A stretch of DNA of 64,000 bases from Candidatus Uhrbacteria bacterium (GCA_030649995.1 JAUSEV010000004.1:1-64000), one strand, 5' to 3'; counted from the stretch's first letter, positions 26,203 to 34,345 are shown. Numbers and translations are program-made. The notes: generated by a model not told the origin, from the sequence alone.

Positions 26203-26236
26203 AGAAAAAGAAAAAAGGTGCCCAGAGAGGGCACCT
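26203..26236 (-). terminator. Intrinsic terminator after TrpD-like gene
   Basis: Minus strand AGGTGCCC tctct GGGCACCT followed by a T-rich run. It separates the TrpD-like transcript from the BtpA-like gene, which therefore needs its own promoter or read-through. Confidence 0.85.
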
Positions 26237-26245
26237 GAAGAACGA

Positions 26246-27622
26246 CTATGCAACTTTCCCATTGAGCCGATGCGTCAGCTCCACTTGCATCTGCAGGAAC
26301 TGACTCACGCGTCCCTCACGGAGCGCGGCGAAACAGCGTCCGTAGCAAGCCCGCAGAAGATCACTCGAGGGTCCTCGTCCCGCCAGCATTTGGTCATCAC
26401 GATCCATGGCTTCGACCAGATACAGCGCGAGCGCCGCATTCATGGCCAGGAATTCCGTGAGCTGGCGCGGATCCTCCCTGCCACCGGAGAGCGCGATCTG
26501 ATTGGCCTCCCAGATTTCTTCCTTCTGATTGTTGACGAAGATGGAGGAAGGGTCGCGGAAGGTGATACCGAAGTCCGAAGGCGAGAGCACATGCGTACCC
26601 AGACAGGTCTCGCCCGACGCGAAGGCAACGGCGGAACAAAAAGGCGAGAGCTCATCCAACACCGCCAGGTCCCTTACGCGACGCGACTGACCGGCTTCAT
26701 GCGGATCGATTCTCTGACCCAAACCGCATACCACCGCCACGTTGCCAACATGGAAGATGCCGTACTTGTGCAAGATCGTGTACGCCTCGGCGATCGTCGC
26801 CGGATCCATTTTCTCGTTGACCCCCAGTACCTTGTCGAGTCTCGTTTCGGGACCGATCGGCGGTGTCATGGGTCCGATGACGTGGTTGACCGTCTCACGC
26901 ATCGGCTGAAGGTGGGACATGTCATGGAGCGTCTTCCATGCGTGTGCGTCCGTGTAATGGAACGGTCCCTTCGCCATCGTCTCCTGCACGGCGAGGTCAG
27001 GAATGTCCACCACCAGACCGAGTCTCTCGATGGCATTGGTCGAACCGACCTGCGAGGTGTTGGAGTAGGAGCCGTGCTTGGCGGTCTTGTAACCCAGCGA
27101 CGCGAGGGTTAGCGCGGACAGCGTCGAGGCGTTGACGGTTTTGCGCGTACTCGCGTTACCGTTCATCTGCACGCCACGGTCTCCTCCCATGCCGCACGTC
27201 TCGAGCACTCGCTCGCCGTATGCCGGAAGGCGCATCACATCGAGCATAGTTGCCGAGACCATGCCGGCTACTTCTTCGGCACGCAGGTTGCCCCAGGCTT
27301 CCTTCATGGCCAGTCCGGACAACATCTCTCGCGCGGCCATGCAATTGCCGATAGGCCCAAAATCGGCAAGATCGGCAAAGTAACGATCGGCCAAGTAGCC
27401 GTTCGAAGCGCGGAGGACAAAACACGTTGCGGCAAAGGCTTCCGCCATCGACAGGTCTCTACGCATGCTCGCTTTGACGAGGTCAATGTAGGAGCTGCCC
27501 TGCTTCAGCTGTTCCAACATGGCCCTCTGCGACGGCAAAGGCTCACGCGCCTCGTGCAAAACCTCGCGCATCCGAACCTTGCCTTGATAGAATTCCCCCA
27601 GATCGATCTTCGTGATCCGCAT
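26246..27622 (-). CDS. TrpD-like phosphoribosyltransferase (glycosyltransferase family 3 fold)
   Basis: 458 residues, longer than anthranilate phosphoribosyltransferase (about 340). The N-terminal helical domain (SMAEAFAATCFVLRASNGYL) is followed by the PRPP-binding region TCGMGGDRGVQMNGNAST and by KHGSYSNTSQVGSTNAIERL, which parallels the KHGNR...SGSADVLEALG block of TrpD. HVIGPMTPPIGP matches the NLLGPLTNP block. The catalytic specificity is uncertain: TrpD, TrpD2/YbiB and thymidine phosphorylase share this fold. The ATG at 27622 has AAGGAGAG upstream. A T-box leader with features of a tryptophan sensor precedes it, which favours a tryptophan-related role. The gene is GC-richer than its neighbours. 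Confidence 0.75.
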   Translation of the reverse strand: MRITKIDLGEFYQGKVRMREVLHEAREPLPSQRAMLEQLKQGSSYIDLVKASMRRDLSMAEAFAATCFVLRASNGYLADRYFADLADFGPIGNCMAAREMLSGLAMKEAWGNLRAEEVAGMVSATMLDVMRLPAYGERVLETCGMGGDRGVQMNGNASTRKTVNASTLSALTLASLGYKTAKHGSYSNTSQVGSTNAIERLGLVVDIPDLAVQETMAKGPFHYTDAHAWKTLHDMSHLQPMRETVNHVIGPMTPPIGPETRLDKVLGVNEKMDPATIAEAYTILHKYGIFHVGNVAVVCGLGQRIDPHEAGQSRRVRDLAVLDELSPFCSAVAFASGETCLGTHVLSPSDFGITFRDPSSIFVNNQKEEIWEANQIALSGGREDPRQLTEFLAMNAALALYLVEAMDRDDQMLAGRGPSSDLLRACYGRCFAALREGRVSQFLQMQVELTHRLNGKVA

Positions 27623-27918
27623 TTTCTCTCCTTGTGTGTAAAGGTGCGCTCGAGGTCGAATACAAAAACCCCATCTTCGCAAATCTATAATAAAAACAAT
27701 ATAGATTTGAGAGGACGGAGCTTCTTACGGCTCGTGGTGCCACCTCTCTTTTTCCGCTGAAATTTTCAGCGAAACTTTACGCACTCGCCATGAAATGCGT
27801 TTGCTCTGTTACGGAAGCTTCCGGCCGACCACTCGCGCGTTCGGCATCTCACCGGGCCCATTTCACGCACTTAGCGCTACTTCATCCCGGATCAACGACT
27901 TTAAGGTGTGTCAAAGGT
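27623..27918 (-). promoter_or_regulatory. T-box leader, probably tRNA-Trp responsive
   Basis: On the minus strand, the core GGTGGCACCACG (27733-27744) matches the T-box consensus and lies in an antiterminator-like helix GAGAGG...CCTCTC (27709-27748). Stem III is CGCTGAA/TTCAGCG (27755-27771). A short Stem I closes with CCGGG/CCCGG (27852-27890) and contains the conserved ATGAAGTA. The specifier loop offers UGG (27858-27860) or AUG in a shifted register. The bulge TGGC pairs with tRNAs whose discriminator is G, which fits tRNA-Trp and not tRNA-Met. A classical terminator with T run is not obvious; CTCTC of the antiterminator could instead mask GAGAG of the ribosome site, giving translational control. 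Confidence 0.75.
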
Positions 27919-28644
27919 ATTTGCTAGATTAGCACGAGTATTTCTCGTGTCAAGTTGATTCTCTAAAATCCGCCCCACGTGCTCAAGGGCAAATTCTCCG
28001 GCGGATCTGATGGAAGAACCTGCTTGAGAGGCAACCATAAAAGCCGTCAAAAAACGATCTCCCGCGCCGAGCGAATTACGAACCTCGATTTTTTTCGGAG
28101 TCAGCTCAAAAAAATTTCCCCTTTCCCAAATCTGAACGGGGCTTGAACCGTCCGTGACGATCAGCACCCGTTGCTTTTGATCCGCCAAAATATCCGGGTC
28201 GGTCATCGCCGCTTCCGCAGCCGTCACCTTGACCACCTTCCAGCAACGCGCGATCTGCGGATCAACCGAAAATTTTTTTTGTTCCTTTTTTTCTTTTCGA
28301 ACATATCCCTGAAGATCAATGCCGATCGCCCCGCGAATCGTCGCGCACGCTTCTAATGGGAATTCATCCAAAAGCGTGGAGATGATCACCGCGTCTCCGC
28401 GAACATCTTGCGTGAGGCTGATAGCACAAGCGGATGCAAACGTCCCCCGTTCCACGCCATGAATAATTTCGATCTCCGTCTTGCACGGACCGGAACCGGA
28501 AAAAAGTTCAAACGGAACTTCCAGTTTTTTTAACGAGTCACAAATAAACAAGGCGGGCCCGCCATCACGGACAAAATATTTTCCATCCTGTTGAATATGG
28601 TCTTGGGCAAAAGAACTGATGACGCTGAAAAACGTCTTTTTCAT
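27901..28644 (-). CDS. PfkB-family carbohydrate kinase-like protein
   Basis: 247 residues, shorter than most PfkB kinases (about 300). The C-terminal signature is visible as NSLGAGDRFLTAFM, where the catalytic Asp of GAGD is present but the next residue is Arg instead of the usual small residue. VLIVTDGSSPVQIW matches the preceding strand-loop. The N-terminal GG motif region is reduced (RDGGPALFICDSLKKL). A sugar or nucleoside kinase role is likely; the substrate cannot be inferred. A 21-codon reading frame (MEKPSQNPKEAVALAIKLARG) ends on its start codon as TGATATG. Confidence 0.75.
   Translation of the reverse strand: MKKTFFSVISSFAQDHIQQDGKYFVRDGGPALFICDSLKKLEVPFELFSGSGPCKTEIEIIHGVERGTFASACAISLTQDVRGDAVIISTLLDEFPLEACATIRGAIGIDLQGYVRKEKKEQKKFSVDPQIARCWKVVKVTAAEAAMTDPDILADQKQRVLIVTDGSSPVQIWERGNFFELTPKKIEVRNSLGAGDRFLTAFMVASQAGSSIRSAGEFALEHVGRILENQLDTRNTRANLANTFDTP
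27926..27953 (-). promoter_or_regulatory. Promoter candidate for the T-box/TrpD-like transcript
   Basis: Minus strand TTGACA (27948-27953) and TAATCT (27926-27931), spacer 16 nt, inside the 3' end of the kinase gene. Confidence 0.55.
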
Positions 28645-28793
28645 ATCAACCTCTTGCCAGTTTGATCGCGAGCGCCACCGCTTCTTTCGGATTTTGTGAG
28701 GGTTTTTCCATAGATGACTGAATTAAAACATCTATCCGCGCAAAAGTCGATGGCAATCCTTCTCCTAAATTTTTACGCGTTTAGTGACCCGTA

Positions 28794-28822
28794 TTGACAA
28801 GACCCACGCTTTCTTCTATCCT
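28794..28822 (+). promoter_or_regulatory. Promoter candidate for the gene at 28870
   Basis: TTGACA (28794-28799), 17-nt spacer, TATCCT (28817-28822). Confidence 0.65.
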
Positions 28823-28869
28823 GCCTTGGCTTGTGAAGGAGTCGTCCAAACTCGGAGTCAGGAGGTCGC

Positions 28870-29385
28870 ATGAGAAACGGGAACGGAAGCGGTGGCAAGA
28901 TCATCGAAGTACGCGTGGGTGGTGCGCGTAACTCGCAAATCATCGCCCGTGCGGTGGCGGCGAGGATGCGCGGGGAAACCACCGACATCAGGCACGTGGC
29001 ACTCGTCGCAGAACGAACGACGCATCTGGAGAGTAGCTTCTTCCGAACGCTTCACCGCGAGCTGGGACGGAACGGTGAACTCACCATCCTGCCCGATCGG
29101 CGTGATCGCGATGCGTGGAACCGTGCGCTCGACGGGATGTCGTCCCTGATCATCCTGAACGCGAACACCCTATCGGAAGCTCATCAGCGCGCCATCTTTG
29201 TGGCGCTGGCCGAGCAGCCGAAGCGATTCATCTACACCATCACCACCATGTCGCCGGATGATCTCGCGTACCGAGCATTGTGGATCTCGGCCTTCAAGAC
29301 GCTCTTCACGCCTTGCGTGATCCGCCAGACCCTCGGGCGCGCCCACGGGAACAGCCGACCCTCCCGTTCTCAAGTGCGCGCCTGA
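28870..29385 (+). CDS. Hypothetical protein, 171 residues
   Basis: Not recognised. It is soluble and Arg-rich. The segment SSLIILNANTLSEAHQRAIF followed by PKRFIYTITTMSPDDL vaguely recalls the Walker B/sensor region of AAA+ sigma-54 activators (LFLDE..., IATTN), but no Walker A is present, so at most it is a fragment of that fold. It has a textbook promoter (28794-28822), an AGGAGG ribosome site and a terminator, so it is expressed as a single gene. Codon use is GC-rich compared with the Nudix gene after it. Confidence 0.65.
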   Translation: MRNGNGSGGKIIEVRVGGARNSQIIARAVAARMRGETTDIRHVALVAERTTHLESSFFRTLHRELGRNGELTILPDRRDRDAWNRALDGMSSLIILNANTLSEAHQRAIFVALAEQPKRFIYTITTMSPDDLAYRALWISAFKTLFTPCVIRQTLGRAHGNSRPSRSQVRA

Positions 29386-29414
29386 TCCTTCCCGCTTCCG
29401 GCACCATCCTCAAC

Positions 29415-29452
29415 ATCCCTTCCACCCCTCGCGGTGAAAGGGATTTTTTTAT
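29415..29452 (+). terminator. Intrinsic terminator after the gene at 28870
   Basis: ATCCCTT.CCACC cctcgc GGTG.AAAGGGAT followed by a T run. The ribosome region of the Nudix gene begins just beyond. Confidence 0.8.
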
Positions 29453-29463
29453 ATACTATCACC

Positions 29464-29979
29464 ATGCCCAATAACTCATCTCCCATCATTCATCAACTGG
29501 TCATGTGCGCAAACCTTTTTGTGCAAAAAGACGGTCGTTGGTTGATGTTGAAACGATCATCGAAAAAAACATTTGCGCCAAATTTTGTTCATCCCGTCGG
29601 AGGCAAACTTGAACAGAACGAGGATCCCCTTTCCGGTGCGAAAAGAGAATTATTTGAGGAGGCGGGAATGATTGCGACGAACATCCGCCTGGGAGCTGTT
29701 ATCCTTGAAGTCGTTCCGCATAAAGAGCTCCCCGTGAACTGGCTCATCTTTCATTTTGTCGGCGATTATGAATCCGGAGAGACGCGAACGACGGATGAAG
29801 GTGAACTGATCTGGCTAAAACCCCAAGAAATTCTTACCGCACAACTCTATCCATCAGTCCATGAAACGATCAGGAAGATTCTTAATCCTAAGCATGGACC
29901 CGTCTTTGCAAAATTTGAATACGATAGTGAGGGAAGGATTATTCAAGAGACGAAACAGGTGGATGGATGCGGACGGTGA
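29464..29979 (+). CDS. Nudix hydrolase
   Basis: 171 residues. The Nudix box is intact: GGKLEQNEDP then LSGAKRELFEEAGM, fitting GX5EX7REUXEEXGU. It hydrolyses a nucleoside diphosphate linked to some group; substrate unknown. The start is the ATG at 29464 (MPNNSSPIIH). A decayed, internally deleted copy of this gene lies at 34245-34300. Confidence 0.88.
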   Translation: MPNNSSPIIHQLVMCANLFVQKDGRWLMLKRSSKKTFAPNFVHPVGGKLEQNEDPLSGAKRELFEEAGMIATNIRLGAVILEVVPHKELPVNWLIFHFVGDYESGETRTTDEGELIWLKPQEILTAQLYPSVHETIRKILNPKHGPVFAKFEYDSEGRIIQETKQVDGCGR

Positions 29980-30020
29980 TATCCTACGCGGTTGACCATT
30001 CACACTTAATAAAAATCGTG

Positions 30021-30689
30021 TCAGGTACAATTTTTTATTTTTCCTAAAAATAAATCAGCAGGTACATCAACGAGCGTGGACGCTTTCGCTTTTGGATGCG
30101 TCTTTAGATACGCGGCCACAATATCATATCCGAGCGTGTATCCTGTCCAGCGAGGGATTTTCTTTTCCTTGGATCCAAAAAACCACGCCCGATGGTCAAC
30201 CGAGTTAAGGGGTGAATGATGGAGTAAGAGCTTTGCATGTCTCCACAATATCTTCTTCTGTTGAACGGTCAGCGCACGACTCCATCGTGGCGGTATTTTT
30301 GCTCCGGTCACTTCCATAGAAAAATGATCTGCTAGTCCCTCGGTGATCATTTGTTCCCATAAAGTTGACCCATAGCCTGGTTTGCGCCAGCGAATCGCAT
30401 GATGAAGTTCGTGGACAAGAAGGGGAAGAAGTTCTTTCCCAATCATTTTTTTCAATTTTGGATATTGAAGATTGAGTGAAATAAACAGGGTATGTGCATT
30501 TGGCGTAAACCCACCAATACCAATTTCAGGAATAGCCCCTTCCGGATAGTCACTAAACACGATATCAATGTTTGTAAGAGACAAAAGCCTTTTTACAGAT
30601 TTTACAGCCCCGACCGTAAGGAATTTTAATCGTTTTGCGTACGGTCGCATCTTTTTTGAGGCCGCGAGAATGTGGATGTTGATGGACAT
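30021..30689 (-). CDS. DUF2268-like putative zinc protease, copy 1
   Basis: 222 residues. The HExxH zinc-protease motif is LVHELHHAIRW, with a Glu further on (ITEGLADHF) as possible third ligand. The frame extends upstream but the ATG at 30689 (MSINIHILAA) matches the start of the paralogue at 36908-37561, with which it shares long identical stretches (WRKPGYGSTL, GYTLG.DIVAAYLKTHPKAK) and the DNA around the start. No signal peptide, so it is cytoplasmic or leaderless. It lies downstream of the 49-residue peptide gene but behind a terminator. Confidence 0.75.
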   Translation of the reverse strand: MSINIHILAASKKMRPYAKRLKFLTVGAVKSVKRLLSLTNIDIVFSDYPEGAIPEIGIGGFTPNAHTLFISLNLQYPKLKKMIGKELLPLLVHELHHAIRWRKPGYGSTLWEQMITEGLADHFSMEVTGAKIPPRWSRALTVQQKKILWRHAKLLLHHSPLNSVDHRAWFFGSKEKKIPRWTGYTLGYDIVAAYLKTHPKAKASTLVDVPADLFLGKIKNCT

Positions 30690-30696
30690 AAAAAAT

Positions 30697-30738
30697 GAAA
30701 ATAAGAAAGCCCCCGTGACGCCTTCATCGCCACAGGGG
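30697..30738 (-). terminator. Intrinsic terminator after the 49-residue peptide gene
   Basis: Minus strand CCCCTGTGGCG atgaagg CGTCACGGGGG (11 bp with two wobble pairs), then CTTTCTTATTTT. Confidence 0.8.
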
Positions 30739-30751
30739 ACAAGGAGTTGCT

Positions 30752-30901
30752 TTACTTGCGTGCCGACGTGGCTTTGGTCTCGCCACAACCCTCCGAATCC
30801 GACTGGCAGAGGCTGCTGCTCTGGTGACGAATGTACGGCCGACGCGTCACCTTGGTCACGATCTGCTTCTTGGAGGCTCTGGTGCGTTTGGGCTTTCTCA
30901 T
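30752..30901 (-). CDS. 49-residue basic peptide with Ser/Cys/Gly-rich tail
   Basis: A small gene supported by its own -35/-10 (TTGACA at 30997-31002, AATATA at 30973-30978), an AAAGGA site 8 nt before the ATG and a strong terminator. The N-terminal half is very basic (MRKPKRTRASKKQIVTKVTR); the C-terminal half contains SSSLCQSDSEGCGETKATS. No known family recognised. The heteroatom-rich tail and the proximity of a YcaO/SagB enzyme 1 kb away make a RiPP precursor possible. The alternative is a small nucleic-acid-binding protein, as the basic half would suggest. Confidence 0.6.
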   Translation of the reverse strand: MRKPKRTRASKKQIVTKVTRRPYIRHQSSSLCQSDSEGCGETKATSARK

Positions 30902-30972
30902 GGGCCTATCCTTTCGTGATGGTGCTGTTTTGTGACGTTACATGAAAGCGAAGGTCTTCCATGCTTCAAACA

Positions 30973-31002
30973 TATATTGAACAAAGCATGAAACGGTGTC
31001 AA
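30973..31002 (-). promoter_or_regulatory. Promoter candidate for the 49-residue peptide gene
   Basis: Minus strand TTGACA (30997-31002) and AATATA (30973-30978), spacer 18 nt. Confidence 0.6.
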
Positions 31003-31104
31003 GAAGAAAAAAATTTAAGATGTCAAAAACAACCAACGGTGGAACAACGGTGGAACTATCTCTCTCTTGAGAGATCATAAGGTTCCTGCTAAGCTTTGCT
31101 CATC

Positions 31105-31740
31105 ATGAGAACTAACCAAAAATTGCAGATACCTCACGTCACCTTTCGTTATAGTCCGATATATGATGAGCAGTGGCGTGCAGCTTTTGATTTGCTGCCA
31201 AAGCATGAACGGCCATATCCGGATGTAAAAACAACGATGGTATTTATGCATCGTCTGGAGAAAGAGTGGCGCAAAAATGAACAAAACACATTCAAGGCGA
31301 TTCAAAAATACTCTGGCATTCGATGGACGATAAAAGAGCATCTTTGCTACGTGGTTGGGTCAGGCGATCCTTTTTCGGACCCGTTAACCATGCCAGTCTT
31401 TGCTCCCCAAGCCCCGATAGACTATGTCTCTGATGTTTTGTGTCATGAACTCATCCATCGAAACATGATTGAACCGGCTTTTGCAATCCGTTGGAAACGA
31501 ATATTTGGCAAACTTCAACAAAAATATCCAAAAGACAATGAGAATGTGCTTGTCCATGTCGTTGTGCATGCCATCCATGACCAAATTTTCAAAAATATAT
31601 TCTCCGAAGATCGTCTGCTTCGTGAGAAAAGAATCATGTCGGTTCATCCAGACTATCGTCGTGCATGGGAAATCGTGGACTCCATCGGTGCCGAGAATTT
31701 TATCAAAAAATATCTTCATTCAGGCTCTGGCAATAAATAA
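31105..31740 (+). CDS. Putative HExxH metallopeptidase-like protein
   Basis: 211 residues from the ATG at 31105. It contains CHELIHRNM, an HExxH motif, within SDVLCHELIH, and a second His-rich stretch VHVVVHAIHDQIF that could hold a third ligand. No signal peptide. I do not recognise a characterised family. It lies directly upstream of the YcaO/SagB fusion on the same strand, 148 nt away, so it may be a processing protease of that system. A hairpin ATCTCTC tctt GAGAGAT sits just before the gene (31058-31075). Confidence 0.65.
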   Translation: MRTNQKLQIPHVTFRYSPIYDEQWRAAFDLLPKHERPYPDVKTTMVFMHRLEKEWRKNEQNTFKAIQKYSGIRWTIKEHLCYVVGSGDPFSDPLTMPVFAPQAPIDYVSDVLCHELIHRNMIEPAFAIRWKRIFGKLQQKYPKDNENVLVHVVVHAIHDQIFKNIFSEDRLLREKRIMSVHPDYRRAWEIVDSIGAENFIKKYLHSGSGNK

Positions 31741-31888
31741 AAAACGACGCCAGAGTTCTGACATCGTTAGACGGAGAAGACCATCAAGTGCCTTTCCTTT
31801 TTAACTCCTGAAGAAGTGTTTTTTGAGAGGGGTCTCACTTTGAACTAGAATGTAGGGACAAAGAACCCGATTTATCTTAATAAAGAAG

Positions 31889-34153
31889 ATGTCCTCGAAC
31901 CTCGACAAATTTTTAAAGAAAGGATGGATAAAGATGGAAGAAGGATCAAAGCCTCTTGTAGTCCTTTTTGGCTACCGTAGCAAAAAGGGCGAGTTCAGTT
32001 TCATCGGACGCAAAGCCCGGATCACGTTGCATGGAAATGCCGTGATGATCGAAAAGGTACTTCGTCTCTGCAACGGCTTGAACAGCGTTCAGGACATCAT
32101 GAGACTGCTGCCTTCGGTCGATGGGAAGGTCATCATCGAGTTGCTGTCTGTCTGCGAAGCAGAAGGCATCGTGCGGGACAGCCGCGAGCTGTACGAACGC
32201 TTCCATGAGGATTCTGCAAACCCGACCATGTTCTCACACGACTTGGGTTCTGCAGATGTCACTCGGATCATGGATGCGGAGCGACTCCGCTCGCGCGATG
32301 GCAAGCTTCTTCCACTTCCTCAGCCGAACAAGAGCCACGTTCTCGAAGTGATTGGCATGCGTCAATCCATACGAACGTTCCAAGCTAAAAAAATTCCCGG
32401 AGAACAGCTCTCGGGATTGCTTCGCGCCGTGTACGGCACGGGTTCGCAAGGACACTGGAGCGTCCCATCCGGTGGCGGATTGTATCCGCTGGATATCTAC
32501 CTGCTCGTACCAAGTTCCGGGCAAGCAATTGGACGAGGGCTGTACAGATGGGATCCGGAAAAGCACGAACTGCACATGATCTCAAACAAGAATCCGAGCA
32601 TGTGGTTGGTGAAAGTGTTCAACGTAAAAGCGCTTTTGGAACATGTTGCTTGCATCGTTTGCATCGCGGCAAATCTGAAGCGCTCGACGGCGAAGTACGC
32701 GAATCGTGGGTATCGATACACGTTGCTCGAAGCGGGACACGCTGCGCAAAACGCATACCTATACTGCGCGGAACAAAATCTTGGAGTCGTCGAATACGGC
32801 GGATTCCAGGATGAACCTCTGGCGCATGAGCTCGGACTGAACTACCCGGCAGAAGCGGTCATCACAACCCTGATCACGGGAGTGAAGACTGGATCGCTTC
32901 CGAGAGCGTTGTCACCAAGCATCGATCAAGTGACGACGGAGACGGCTTTTCAACTTCGTCAGACGCTCATCGGACAGGGAAAACCGATCGCTCAAGTTTT
33001 CTTCTTGGAACCGAGTGTGGATGGTTACGCCATGCCGCGTTGGGCTGCAACCGCGCTGTACCGGCCACCGTACGATCAGGCAAAAGCACCTGATCGAAAA
33101 AGAAGTCGCGCATCGGGAGTCGGCTTCACCTCAAGCGAAGCGGAGATCAAAGCGTTGGCGGAAGGGTTCGAGCGGTACGCCGCAGAGTGTCCGCGTGTTG
33201 ATCGTGTTCAGAGTGCAAAAGACCTGAAAGCACCGTTCTTGGATCCGCGACGGGTTGTGCCTTACACCGAGCGCCAATTCAGGTTGCTGGACAGGCTTGA
33301 GCCGTTTGATCCTTCGAGGAAAATCGAATGGGTGATTGGGACACAAAAAAACATGGGTCAGAGCATCTGGGTTCCTGCGGAGCTTGTGTTTTATGGGCCG
33401 GCTATTTTGCGGCGGCAGGGACGGAAGCCGTGCTACCCGGCAAGTTCAAATGGCGTGGCTGCGCATTTTGATGCTCGGATCGCCGTCGAGAGCGCTCTGT
33501 ATGAGCTTGCCGAACGAGATGCAATCAGCGTGACGTGGTATGCCAAACGCCAGGTCCATGCGGTTGCGTACCGATCTTTGCCAAGCGACTTGCAAGCTCG
33601 CATATCGCCTTGGAAAAACTTCGGCTACCGTGTCTCGATTCTGAACGTAACGGTTGATGGACCCCCGGTGGCGCTCGCGCTCATCTGGTCGCGGGAAAAA
33701 ACACCAGCTCTCATCGCCGGCGCCGGATCACGGGTGACGTTTCACGAGGCTGTAACCAAGGCATTCGATGAGGCAGAGCTACTCGCGATGTCATGGCATC
33801 GGCTCAGACCGAAACGAAACATGCGTCCGAGCGACGTGCGTAGCGTGACAGATCACGGGCGATTCTACATCGACCCAAAAAATCTCGTGCATGCACAGTG
33901 GCTCCTTGATGCAGAGGAGACAACCACTCTTCCTGATGATTTCAACGGCGATTGGAGTAAATTTGATCCCGTCGTGGTTGACATCACTCCCAAAGAACAC
34001 GTCTGTGGGCTTACCGTGGTTCGCGTGTTGTCCGAAAAGCTCCTTCCCATCAACTTCGGTTACGGCAGCGAACACTACGGACATCGACGAATGGCATCGC
34101 TCGGATTGAGGTGGAGAAGAAGGTATCCGGCCATTCCGCACTTCTTCGCATGA
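31889..34153 (+). CDS. RiPP maturase: RRE-like, SagB-type dehydrogenase and YcaO fusion
   Basis: 754 residues with three parts. Residues about 20-105 look like a winged-helix recognition element (NGLNSVQDIMRLLPSVDGK). Residues 150-335 are a SagB-type FMN dehydrogenase (MRQSIRTFQAKKIPGEQLSG; SVPSGGGLYPLDIYL; RYTLLEAGHAAQNAYLYCAE). Residues 395-754 are a YcaO domain with its ATP-site Glu motifs (SEAEIKALAEGFERYAAE; VESALYELAERDA; FHEAVTKAFDEAELL) and a proline-rich end (YPAIPHFFA) like the PxPxP tail of azoline-forming YcaO proteins. In known TOMM systems YcaO cyclises Cys/Ser/Thr to azolines and SagB oxidises them to azoles. A second possible start at 31934 has AAAGGA upstream. Terminator at 34206. 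Confidence 0.9.
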   Translation: MSSNLDKFLKKGWIKMEEGSKPLVVLFGYRSKKGEFSFIGRKARITLHGNAVMIEKVLRLCNGLNSVQDIMRLLPSVDGKVIIELLSVCEAEGIVRDSRELYERFHEDSANPTMFSHDLGSADVTRIMDAERLRSRDGKLLPLPQPNKSHVLEVIGMRQSIRTFQAKKIPGEQLSGLLRAVYGTGSQGHWSVPSGGGLYPLDIYLLVPSSGQAIGRGLYRWDPEKHELHMISNKNPSMWLVKVFNVKALLEHVACIVCIAANLKRSTAKYANRGYRYTLLEAGHAAQNAYLYCAEQNLGVVEYGGFQDEPLAHELGLNYPAEAVITTLITGVKTGSLPRALSPSIDQVTTETAFQLRQTLIGQGKPIAQVFFLEPSVDGYAMPRWAATALYRPPYDQAKAPDRKRSRASGVGFTSSEAEIKALAEGFERYAAECPRVDRVQSAKDLKAPFLDPRRVVPYTERQFRLLDRLEPFDPSRKIEWVIGTQKNMGQSIWVPAELVFYGPAILRRQGRKPCYPASSNGVAAHFDARIAVESALYELAERDAISVTWYAKRQVHAVAYRSLPSDLQARISPWKNFGYRVSILNVTVDGPPVALALIWSREKTPALIAGAGSRVTFHEAVTKAFDEAELLAMSWHRLRPKRNMRPSDVRSVTDHGRFYIDPKNLVHAQWLLDAEETTTLPDDFNGDWSKFDPVVVDITPKEHVCGLTVVRVLSEKLLPINFGYGSEHYGHRRMASLGLRWRRRYPAIPHFFA

Positions 34154-34205
34154 CAAGGAAGATACCTGCTAACCTCGCCTCCGGCTCTCGCGCTCCTTCC
34201 CATTA

Positions 34206-34238
34206 CCCTGACATTTTCACCAGATGTCAGGGTTTTTT
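34206..34238 (+). terminator. Intrinsic terminator after the YcaO fusion
   Basis: CCCTGACAT tttcaccag ATGTCAGGG followed by six T. Confidence 0.92.
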
Positions 34239-34244
34239 ATTTTT

Positions 34245-34300
34245 GAACATTTTTTGCAAAAAGACGGTCGTTGGTTAATGTTGAAAATGGGTGCGGACGG
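34245..34300 (+). pseudogene. Remnant of a Nudix gene copy
   Basis: Bases 34256-34286 repeat 29523-29553 of the Nudix gene with one mismatch in 31, and shortly after, TGCGGACGG matches the 3' end of the same gene. So this is a small internally deleted duplicate, not a functional gene. Confidence 0.7.
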
Positions 34301-34316
34301 GGTACAGAGTGGCCGC

Positions 34317-34345
34317 TTGACATCTATAAAAGTTTCTGTTATGGT
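34317..34345 (+). promoter_or_regulatory. Promoter for the exported HExxH protein gene
   Basis: TTGACA (34317-34322), 17-nt spacer, TATGGT (34340-34345), with an AAGGAGGTGAG ribosome site before the ATG at 34380. Confidence 0.75.

Noticed and set aside
26138-27112. Plus-strand frame of 324 codons opposite the TrpD-like gene
   Set aside because: Arg-rich shadow; the minus strand has PRPP-binding motifs, ribosome site, T-box and terminator.
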